Source: Clostridiales bacterium
GTDB taxonomy: Bacteria; Bacillota; Clostridia; Christensenellales; Aristaeellaceae
Direction of reading: 5' to 3'
Length of the DNA stretch: 7,133 nt
Assembly (NCBI GenBank): GCA_019409045.1
Contig: DXVG01000090.1
Coordinates: 1-7,133, forward strand
Positions within the stretch are counted from its first letter, which is position 1; the number at the start of each line of letters is the position of its first letter. Position numbers and translations under genes: made by a program. Positions 1-5,000 of this stretch are shown here, in pieces. The notes below the pieces were generated by a model. The model was not told where the DNA came from. It did not search any database and saw nothing but the letters and a program-made list of their open reading frames with translations.

Positions 1-499
1 CCATGATCGGCACCTCGATGGGCGCGATATGGCTGCCGTACTTGTCGGTGATGGTGGACAGCGCGCGGCTGAAGTTGGCGTTCTCGCGGTCCATCTGGTT
101 GATGACGATCATGCGGGAGGTGTGCGTCTTATCGCACATCGCCCAGGCCTTCTCCGCGCCCACGTTCAGGCCGGACACGGCGCCCACGGTGATGATCGCG
201 CCCTCGGCCACGGCCATCGGCCCCACCATTTCGCCCGCGAAGTCAAAGTAGCCGGGGATGTCGATCAGGTTGACCTTCACGTCCTTCCACTCCAGCGGAG
301 CGACGGCGGCGCTGATCGAGATCTGGCGGCGCTTCTCTTCCGGCTCGCTGTCGGTGACGGTGCTGCCGTCCTCCACGCGGCCCTGGCGGTCGATCGTGCC
401 GGTGGCATACAGCAGAGCCTCGACCAGCGTGGTCTTGCCTTCGCTGCCGTGCCCGACAACGGCGATGTTGCGGATATTCTTGGCCTGATAGTCCTTCAT
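1..499 (-). CDS. EF-G-like translational GTPase, N-terminal part (cut by left edge)
   Basis: This is the N-terminal 166 residues of a GTPase of the elongation factor G family, probably the Firmicutes EF-G-like paralogue rather than housekeeping EF-G. In family members the G domain binds GTP and acts at the ribosome. The start is ATG at 497-499, preceded by an AGGGGGA ribosome binding site at about 507-513. The P-loop is GHGSEGKT (residues 16-23), where true EF-G has AHIDAGKT. The switch I region contains RRQISIS (58-63). The G3 motif is DIPGYFDF (80-87), with Tyr in place of the EF-G catalytic His; from memory Tyr is usual in this paralogue group. The G4 motif reads NQMDREN (134-140), while NKMD is the near-universal form, so the guanine-contacting Lys is Gln here. 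Domains II-V lie outside the window. It is transcribed divergently from the CAP-domain gene. The family assignment is firm; the exact role of the paralogue is not established. Confidence 0.93.
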   Translation of the reverse strand, partial: MKDYQAKNIRNIAVVGHGSEGKTTLVEALLYATGTIDRQGRVEDGSTVTDSEPEEKRRQISISAAVAPLEWKDVKVNLIDIPGYFDFAGEMVGPMAVAEGAIITVGAVSGLNVGAEKAWAMCDKTHTSRMIVINQMDRENANFSRALSTITDKYGSHIAPIEVPIM

Positions 500-600
500 G
501 AATGAACTCCCCCTGTTAAAGTTTCCTGCGTGCGCGCAAAAAGAGCGCCCCACGCGGAAGCGGTCTAATGCATAAGCGCCTGACACGCCATTATGTATGT

Positions 601-629
601 ATTTTAACAGAAAACCCCCGATTTGAAAA
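601..629 (-). promoter_or_regulatory. Candidate sigma-A promoter for the EF-G-like gene
   Basis: Read on the minus strand, a TTTTCA -35 box (624-629) is followed after 17 nt by TAAAAT (601-606), a five-of-six match to the -10 consensus. Transcription would begin near 594 and give a leader of roughly 95 nt before the start at 499. The -35 box overlaps a perfect 7-bp inverted repeat. The call rests on box match and spacing only, and other AT-rich hexamers nearby could serve instead. Confidence 0.4.
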
Positions 630-640
630 GCCCCTTTTCA
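624..640. repeat. Perfect 7-bp inverted repeat in the divergent promoter region
   Basis: TGAAAAG (624-630) and CTTTTCA (634-640) are perfect inverted repeats separated by CCC. The site sits between the divergent EF-G-like and CAP-domain genes and overlaps the candidate minus-strand -35 box. It could be an operator for a dimeric regulator. A short RNA hairpin is also possible. A terminator is unlikely because no clear U-tract follows on either strand. Confidence 0.45.
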
Positions 641-702
641 GAAGGAATTTTGCCTTTTGCGGGGAATATTGCATAAAACAACGGATTTGGAAGGATTGCA
701 CA

Positions 703-1896
703 ATGCGATTTCGCAGCTTTTTGGCGCTCACGGCGGCTTTTTTGCTCCTCGCCGCGCCCGCGCGCGCCCACACGCGCGACCAGGTGCGCGCCCTCTACGG
801 CGCGATCAGCGACTGGTCCTCGGGCGAGCTCTACATCGTCGAGCCCTCGGTGACCGCGCCCTACGAAGCCGGCGAGGTGCGGCCCGACGCCATCGAGGAC
901 GCGCTTGCCTACCTGAACTTCCTGCGCGAGCTCGCGGGGCTTGCGCCGGTGGCGCTGAGCGAGCCGCTGACGGACATCGCCCAGTACGGCGCGACGCTCA
1001 CCGCCGCCAACGGCTTTGTCAGCCACGAGCCGCCCGCGCCCGCGGACATGGACGCCGCCTTCTACGAAAAGGCGCTCTACGCCGCGGGAACGTGCAACAT
1101 CGCCAGCCTGAACTGGTACAGCGAGGACGTGCTGCGCGAGGGCGTCGCCTACTTCGTGCGCGACGACGGCGAGGAAAACCTCGCCACGCTCGGCCACAGG
1201 CGCTGGCTGCTCAACCCCGAGATGGGCTATACGGGCTTCGGGCTCGCCAGCGACGTGCGCGGCGTGAGCTACGTCACCATGTACGCCCACGACCTGCAGG
1301 GCGAGCCCGGCGCGTGGGAGTACGTCGCATGGCCCGCCGCGGGCGCGTTCCCGGCGGAGCTGATGAGCGCGGAGCTGGCCTGGTCGATCGTGCTCAACCC
1401 TGATCTGTACGACGTGGACGGCGCGTGGGTGCGCCTGACCAACCTCGAAACCGGCGAGGTCTACGCCTTTCCCGGCGAGGGCGGCTATTTCACCGTGGAC
1501 GAGGGCGGCTACGGCGCGGGGCCGTGCCTGATCTTCCGCCCGGATGTTCAGGAGGACTACGAGCAGAACCAGCGCTGGCGCGTGGAGGCCGGGACCGCCT
1601 CGGCCGCGTCCATCGCCTACGAGGTGGAGATGATCTCCCTCTACCCCGTGGAGCCCGCCTCGGTGGAGATGTCCCCGCGCGAGGCGAGCATGCGCGCGGG
1701 GGATTCGCTGACGCTGACTGCGGCGGTGGTGCCGGAGTGGGCGGACGATACATCCCTTGTCTGGTCGAGCAGCGATGAAGGCGTGGCCACCGTGCAGGAC
1801 GGCGTGGTCACGGCGCTGCGCGCGGGAGCGTGCGAGATCGTCGCCACCGCCGTCAACGGTCGGCAGGACGTGTGCCGCCTGACGGTGTCGGAGTAG
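703..1896 (+). CDS. Secreted CAP-domain protein with C-terminal Big2 domain
   Basis: This is a 397-residue exported protein. The start at 703 is chosen because GGAAGG (689-694) lies 8 nt upstream and because it puts a clean signal peptide at the N-terminus: basic MRFR, a hydrophobic core, and likely cleavage after ARA at residue 22. An upstream in-frame ATG at 568 would add 45 unlikely residues. Residues about 65-195 form a CAP (SCP/PR-1-like) domain of the clostridial type, with His108-Glu109, Glu141 and the GHRRWLLNP signature containing His165; these match the His/Glu cavity residues of the family. Residues about 316-396 are a Big2 immunoglobulin-like domain (SLVWSSSDEGVATV, then a VVTALRAG strand pair), usually an adhesive or spacer module. 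No lipobox, sortase motif or late membrane span is visible, so release or non-covalent wall association is likely. The molecular function of bacterial CAP proteins is mostly unknown. A 28-residue membrane microprotein follows 48 nt downstream, probably on the same transcript. Confidence 0.92.
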   Translation: MRFRSFLALTAAFLLLAAPARAHTRDQVRALYGAISDWSSGELYIVEPSVTAPYEAGEVRPDAIEDALAYLNFLRELAGLAPVALSEPLTDIAQYGATLTAANGFVSHEPPAPADMDAAFYEKALYAAGTCNIASLNWYSEDVLREGVAYFVRDDGEENLATLGHRRWLLNPEMGYTGFGLASDVRGVSYVTMYAHDLQGEPGAWEYVAWPAAGAFPAELMSAELAWSIVLNPDLYDVDGAWVRLTNLETGEVYAFPGEGGYFTVDEGGYGAGPCLIFRPDVQEDYEQNQRWRVEAGTASAASIAYEVEMISLYPVEPASVEMSPREASMRAGDSLTLTAAVVPEWADDTSLVWSSSDEGVATVQDGVVTALRAGACEIVATAVNGRQDVCRLTVSE

Positions 1897-1929
1897 CGAG
1901 CCCCGAAGGATATTGTCACATCGGACGGG

Positions 1930-1936
1930 AAGGAGG
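1930..1936 (+). promoter_or_regulatory. Strong ribosome binding site that fixes the microprotein start
   Basis: AAGGAGG is a full anti-Shine-Dalgarno match. It lies 8 nt before the ATG at 1945 but only 2 nt before the in-frame ATG at 1939, so 1945 is the likely start. Such a strong site immediately before a short hydrophobic frame is the main argument that the frame is translated. Confidence 0.65.
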
Positions 1937-1944
1937 TCATGCGC

Positions 1945-2031
1945 ATGGACCCTGTCATCTGGATCGTGATCGGCGCGGCCATGGTGATCGTCGGGATCAT
2001 CATGTACTTCATGTCCAAAAACAGGCCGTAA
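1945..2031 (+). CDS. 28-residue single-span membrane microprotein
   Basis: A short frame opens with MDPVIWIVIGAAM and closes with the polar tail SKNRP before TAA. Residues 4-23 are an almost purely hydrophobic, Ile/Val/Met-rich stretch long enough for one membrane crossing, with Gly10 and Gly18 as possible helix-packing positions. The two basic residues in the tail (Lys25, Arg27) suggest a cytoplasmic C-terminus by the positive-inside rule. A full AAGGAGG ribosome binding site lies at the right distance. It follows the CAP-domain gene by 48 nt and precedes the shared terminator by about 90 nt, so it is probably the last gene of that transcript. No family is recognised. Small membrane proteins of this kind often regulate or stabilise membrane partners, but no function is claimed. 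The doubt is whether so short a frame is real. Confidence 0.62.
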   Translation: MDPVIWIVIGAAMVIVGIIMYFMSKNRP

Positions 2032-2123
2032 CCTCGCGGCTGCGGGGAGGCGAGCCTGCAAACAAGGGAGCCTGCATGGACGCAAGGCACCGCGGCTTGT
2101 ACGCGAAGCTGACGCAGGAATCA

Positions 2124-2161
2124 AAAAATCACTTCCGCCCGTTTTTTCGGAAGTGATTTTT
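2124..2161. terminator. Bidirectional intrinsic terminator between convergent units
   Basis: A perfect 14-bp stem pairs 2124-2137 with 2148-2161 around a 10-nt loop (CCCGTTTTTT). The stem begins with an A-run and ends with a T-run, so on either strand the GC-containing stem is followed by a U-tract. It lies after the CAP/microprotein unit and 14 nt beyond the mutY stop codon (2175-2177), so it can end transcription from both sides. Confidence 0.92.
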
Positions 2162-2174
2162 GCGTTCGCGGGCT

Positions 2175-3194
2175 TTATTCCGCGCGCTCCGTGCGCAGCT
2201 CCCGCTCCGCGATCTCCCGATAGACCCGCAGCGCGGTGGGGAAGGGCAGGACGGCAAGCTCCGCGGCGTCCACGGCGCGCATGCCCTCGGGCAGCGCGTC
2301 CACCTGCGCGCGCACGCCGCGCATGTTCCAGATCAGGTGGGTGAACACATGCCGCGCCCTGGGCAGCTCCGCGTCGGCGCGCGCCCCGGGCAGCGCGTCC
2401 TCCAGCGTCCCCTCGGAAAAGCAGGGGAACTCCCACAGCCCCGCCAACAGACCCTTCGACGGCCGCCTGCGCACCAGCACGCGGCCGTTCATGTACGCAA
2501 GCACCACCGTCATATCCACCGCCCGCTTCTCCACCGGCGGCGGAAGGCGCGGATAGCTCTGCGCGTCGCCCCCGGCGCGCGCGGCGCAAAACGCCGCCAC
2601 CGGGCACAGCTCGCAGCGCGGCGCGCGCGGCGTGCACACGCCGCTTCCCAGGTCCATCAGCGCCTGGTTGTAGTCGCCGGGCCGCTCGCGGTCCATCAGC
2701 GCCTCCGCCGGATTTCGCAGCCTCTGCGGCGTGTCCACCGTCTCCTCATACGCGATCAGCCGCGCAAGCACGCGCGCCTGATTGCCGTCCAGCGCCGGGA
2801 CCGCCTCGCCAAATGCGATGGAGGCCACCGCCGCCGCCGTGTACGCGCCCACGCCCGGCAGCCTTTCAAGCTCCCTCGCGCTTCGGGGGAACCGCCCGCC
2901 CATCTTCGCCACTTCCATTGCCGCGCGGTGCAGGTTGCGCGCGCGGGAATAGTAGCCCATGCCCTCCCACGCCTTGAGCACCTCCTGCTCGTCGGCGCGC
3001 GCGAGCGCCTCCACATCCGGAAAGCGCGCAAGAAACGCGGCGTAGCGCGGCGCGACGGCCTCTGCCCGCGTCTGCTGCAGCATGATCTCCGACACCCACA
3101 CGCGGTAGGGGTCGCGCGTCTCGCGCCAGGGCAGCGGCCGCGCCTCGCGGTCGTACCACGCAAGCAGAGCTGCGCAAAATCCGTCCCTGTCCAT
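2175..3194 (-). CDS. mutY: A/G-specific adenine DNA glycosylase MutY
   Basis: This 339-residue enzyme removes adenine mispaired with 8-oxoguanine, preventing G:C to T:A transversions; it acts in base excision repair. The start at 3194 has GGAGG 6 nt upstream and gives the family's usual N-terminus (LLAWYDREARPLPWR). WVSEIMLQQT carries the catalytic Glu36. The helix-hairpin-helix is LPGVGAYTAAAVASIAFG (112-129), followed by LDGNQARVLAR with catalytic Asp136; Gln139 replaces the commoner Val. The iron-sulfur cluster cysteines C187, C194, C197 and C203 have the standard C-x6-C-x2-C-x5-C spacing. The C-terminal MutT-like domain, which recognises 8-oxoG, spans about 226-335 and includes GLLAGLWEFP and the FTH motif (284-286). 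Length and motifs indicate an intact enzyme. It lies downstream of the capA-like gene on the same strand, but a strong terminator separates them, so its own transcription start is unclear. Confidence 0.97.
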   Translation of the reverse strand: MDRDGFCAALLAWYDREARPLPWRETRDPYRVWVSEIMLQQTRAEAVAPRYAAFLARFPDVEALARADEQEVLKAWEGMGYYSRARNLHRAAMEVAKMGGRFPRSARELERLPGVGAYTAAAVASIAFGEAVPALDGNQARVLARLIAYEETVDTPQRLRNPAEALMDRERPGDYNQALMDLGSGVCTPRAPRCELCPVAAFCAARAGGDAQSYPRLPPPVEKRAVDMTVVLAYMNGRVLVRRRPSKGLLAGLWEFPCFSEGTLEDALPGARADAELPRARHVFTHLIWNMRGVRAQVDALPEGMRAVDAAELAVLPFPTALRVYREIAERELRTERAE

Positions 3195-3218
3195 GCCCTT
3201 CCTCCAATAAAATAAGGT

Positions 3219-3261
3219 AAAAAGCCGCGCCCCGTTCATACGCCATGTACGAACGGGGCGC
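3219..3261 (-). terminator. Intrinsic terminator after capA-like, just before mutY
   Basis: On the minus strand an 11-bp GC-rich stem (3251-3261 with 3227-3237, GCGCCCCGTTC and its complement) has a 13-nt apical region that can pair three more bases. It is followed by GGC and a five-U tract (3219-3223). It lies 20 nt after the capA-like stop codon and about 25 nt before the mutY start, so mutY needs readthrough or a promoter located upstream of it within the capA-like 3' end. Confidence 0.87.
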
Positions 3262-3280
3262 TGCAAAACGAGCGTTTTCG

Positions 3281-4624
3281 TCAGTTGGCCGACACCGTGG
3301 CGTTCACGCTGCCCTGCGACATGGCCTCCTGCACGTCGGTAAAGGTGGTCTGCAGATGGCGATATTCATCGTCGCTCATGCCTTCCGGGCGCGTCTCGAG
3401 CCACTCGCCCGCCGCCAACACGCGGTACTCGTAGACCTCGCCGTCCTCGGCGTCGTAGCGCCACACATAGGTGGGGATGTACACGGGATCGACGATCTCA
3501 AACGTGTCGGGCGCCGTCTCCTCAATGGTGAACTCGAAGATCACGCCGCCGCAGAAGTAGCGGTCGCGCACGTTCGAGAGGAAGTTGCCCGTCGCGCCCA
3601 GGCACAGCGTGCGGTTGGTGGTGCCGTCGGCCATGGTGCCCTCCACCCAGCGGGGGGAGATCACCGTGTGCGGGTGATAGCCGATGATCACGTCCACGCC
3701 CGCGGCGCTCATGCTCGTGGCCATGTTGACCTCGTCCGCGGAGAGGGAGCGCACGCCCTGCTCGCCCCAGGTCACATACGCGACCACCACGTCCGCGCCG
3801 GCCTCCTTGGCGCGCTGCACGTCCTCGGTGATGTTCGTGTTGCGGTTGGTGGCCACGCCGTACTCCATGGCCTCGGACTGCGACTGCTCCTGCATGCCGC
3901 CCAGCGTGGTGGTGTAGTTGAGGAAGCCCACGTTGATGCCGTTGATGTCGATGACCTTGGCCGTCTCAAACGCCTCCTGCGAGGAGAACGCGCCTATGTA
4001 CTCGATCGGTACTTCTTCGCAGTTGGCAATGGTCTGCTGCAGGCCCTCGAAGTAGCGGTCGAGGGAGTGCGCGTTGGCCAGCGTGAGCATGTCCACGCCG
4101 GCGTTCTTCAGCGCCAGTATGATCTGCGGCGGCGTGTTGTAGGGGTTGGAGCCGGAATAGGCGCTGTCGGGCCGGTTGTCCATCGGGCCCTCCACGTCCG
4201 CCACGGTCCAGTCCGCGTCGCCGATGACGTCGCTTATGTACTCAAACATGGGCGTAAAGTCGTAGCTGGTTTCGGTGCGCGCGGCGTTGAGCACGTCCTG
4301 CTGCACCATGATCTCGCCGAGGGAGCGGATCGTGGCCGACCGCAGCTCCGGCGTGGGCGAGGGCGTGGGCGACGGCGAAGGCGAGGGCGTGGGCGTCGCG
4401 TCCATCTCCGGATTGGGCGTGAGCTGTACCACGGCGCGCGTGGGCTCCGGCGTGGACTGGCCGCCGATGAGCGAGCCGATCGGGCCGATCGCGCCCACGG
4501 ATTGCAGTATGATCAGCGTGCCGACCACGATGAGCGCCACCAGCAGTATGCCGATGATCACAAGGCCCAGCGGCCGTATCACATAATTGCCGATGTGCAG
4601 CCCGCTTTTCTTCTTCTTTGCCAT
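3281..4624 (-). CDS. Membrane-anchored CapA/PgsA-like protein with degenerate active-site motifs
   Basis: This 447-residue protein belongs to the CapA (poly-gamma-glutamate synthesis) family, which has a calcineurin-like metallophosphatase fold. The start at 4624 has GGAGGGA about 6 nt upstream. KKKK precedes one membrane span (about 20-41), placing the N-terminus inside and the rest outside. A low-complexity TPTPSPSPSP spacer (about 77-92) leads to the CapA domain (about 96-390). Recognisable family blocks are YDFTPMFEYI, the glutamate of DVEGP (145), NTPPQIILALKNAGVDMLTLANAHSLDR, YVTWGEQ, GYHPHTV and LGATGNFLSN. Several expected ligand or catalytic positions differ from the usual motifs as I know them: GDIMVH is GEIMVQ (103-108), NNH is NAH (184-186), and HWG is TWG (285-287), while HPH (317-319) is kept. 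The protein may therefore be non-catalytic or use a different site. No capB or capC partner is present. It is transcribed divergently from the repeat-rich membrane protein. Confidence 0.9.
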   Translation of the reverse strand: MAKKKKSGLHIGNYVIRPLGLVIIGILLVALIVVGTLIILQSVGAIGPIGSLIGGQSTPEPTRAVVQLTPNPEMDATPTPSPSPSPTPSPTPELRSATIRSLGEIMVQQDVLNAARTETSYDFTPMFEYISDVIGDADWTVADVEGPMDNRPDSAYSGSNPYNTPPQIILALKNAGVDMLTLANAHSLDRYFEGLQQTIANCEEVPIEYIGAFSSQEAFETAKVIDINGINVGFLNYTTTLGGMQEQSQSEAMEYGVATNRNTNITEDVQRAKEAGADVVVAYVTWGEQGVRSLSADEVNMATSMSAAGVDVIIGYHPHTVISPRWVEGTMADGTTNRTLCLGATGNFLSNVRDRYFCGGVIFEFTIEETAPDTFEIVDPVYIPTYVWRYDAEDGEVYEYRVLAAGEWLETRPEGMSDDEYRHLQTTFTDVQEAMSQGSVNATVSAN

Positions 4625-4685
4625 AGAGCTTCCCTCCGAACACCGTCGATGGTGAAATAGTGGTATCCTGGGCGTGGCGGCGCGC

Positions 4686-4700
4686 GCCGGGCGTCCCGGC
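4686..4700 (-). other. GC-rich hairpin in the capA-like mRNA leader
   Basis: GCCGGG (4686-4691) and CCCGGC (4695-4700) form a perfect 6-bp stem with a 3-nt loop, about 60 nt upstream of the capA-like start codon and inside its predicted leader. No U-tract follows, so it is not a terminator. It may affect mRNA stability or may simply reflect local GC richness. Confidence 0.35.
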
Positions 4701-4736
4701 GAACGGACAAAGCCCCTCATCCGCCTATCATTATGT

Positions 4737-4766
4737 ATTATACCATAGATGAAAACACAGAAGCAA
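4737..4766 (-). promoter_or_regulatory. Extended -10 promoter for the capA-like gene
   Basis: On the minus strand a perfect TATAAT (4737-4742) is preceded by TGG, giving an extended -10 element (TGnTATAAT). TTGCTT (4761-4766) lies 18 nt upstream as a fair -35 box. Transcription would start near 4730, leaving a leader of about 105 nt. The perfect -10 with its TG extension makes this a good sigma-A candidate. Confidence 0.7.
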
Positions 4767-4791
4767 TGCCCGAATCGGCATTCTTTGCGAA

Positions 4792-4805
4792 CTTTTGCGG
4801 GGAAT
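4792..4805. repeat. 14-nt sequence shared with the CAP-gene upstream region
   Basis: CTTTTGCGGGGAAT occurs here and, in the same orientation, at 654-667, about 35 nt before the CAP-domain start codon. Both copies lie in intergenic DNA next to divergent genes and both are preceded by a TTTGC. It could be a shared regulator site. With only two copies in the window, chance is not excluded. Confidence 0.35.
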
Positions 4806-4904
4806 TGTTTCCCGAAAAGCTGCATTGCGCGCAAAAACGACAATTTCGGGACGCTCGCGTGGACAACGTTCATTTTATAGGCGGAATTTTTCGCTATCTG
4901 AGCA

Positions 4905-4933
4905 TTGACGAACGCGCGTTTATGGTGTATGCT
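4905..4933 (+). promoter_or_regulatory. Sigma-A promoter for the repeat-rich membrane protein
   Basis: TTGACG (4905-4910, five of six) and TATGCT (4928-4933, four of six) are separated by the optimal 17 nt, with an AT-rich stretch following. Transcription would start near 4940, about 60 nt before the start codon at 5001. The spacer begins with a perfect 10-bp palindrome, AACGCGCGTT (4911-4920), placed where a repressor could block polymerase. Confidence 0.75.
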
Positions 4934-5000
4934 AATAAAGGATAATGTTACAGAAGTATGACGATGTAAATTGTACTTATCCGCAGACGAGGTGCAGGGC

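Larger units (their letters stand above)
4625..5000. other. AT-rich divergent intergenic region (376 nt)
   Basis: No protein-coding gene is supported here; a 70-codon frame at 4733-4945 has no good ribosome binding site. The gap holds a minus-strand promoter for capA-like, a plus-strand promoter for the repeat protein, and about 138 bp between their -35 boxes. That central stretch contains two mutually exclusive inverted repeats (GGGAA 4800-4804 with TTCCC 4809-4813, or CCCGAAA 4811-4817 with TTTCGGG 4844-4850) and a 14-nt sequence also found upstream of the CAP-domain gene. The ~110-nt capA-like leader contains a small GC hairpin. The leader of the repeat-protein gene is about 60 nt and ends in GAGGTG (4989-4994). 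Confidence 0.7.

Noticed and set aside
650..677. A possible plus-strand promoter for the CAP gene (TTGCCT, 16 nt, CATAAA).
   Set aside because: The boxes match only four of six each, and the start would leave under 20 nt of leader. It may be real, but it is not better than chance in this AT-rich stretch.
568..702. An N-terminal extension of the CAP-domain protein from ATG 568.
   Set aside because: It would bury the signal peptide behind 45 polar and Cys-containing residues. The ATG at 703 has a well-placed GGAAGG and starts a clean signal peptide.
2076..2156. A 26-residue plus-strand frame beginning MDARHRGLYAKL with AAGGGAG 5 nt upstream.
   Set aside because: Its last codons run through the 5' arm, loop and 3' arm of the bidirectional terminator, so the transcript would usually end around its stop. 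A 9-nt direct repeat (GAGCCTGCA) before it explains nothing further. Translation is possible but not supported.
604..2637. A 677-residue minus-strand frame spanning the CAP-domain gene, the terminator and part of mutY.
   Set aside because: It crosses a strong bidirectional terminator, has Arg/Ala/Gly-rich shadow composition, and overlaps mutY in another frame. It reflects high GC and few stops.
2160..4660. Long plus-strand frames (2160-3215 and 3245-4660) opposite mutY and capA-like.
   Set aside because: Their compositions are His/Arg/Ala-rich shadows without family motifs, while the minus strand has complete MutY and CapA-like signatures with good starts.
4733..4945. A 70-codon plus-strand frame in the divergent gap.
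   Set aside because: It has no convincing ribosome binding site, starts over the minus-strand -10 box, and runs through the plus-strand promoter of the next gene.
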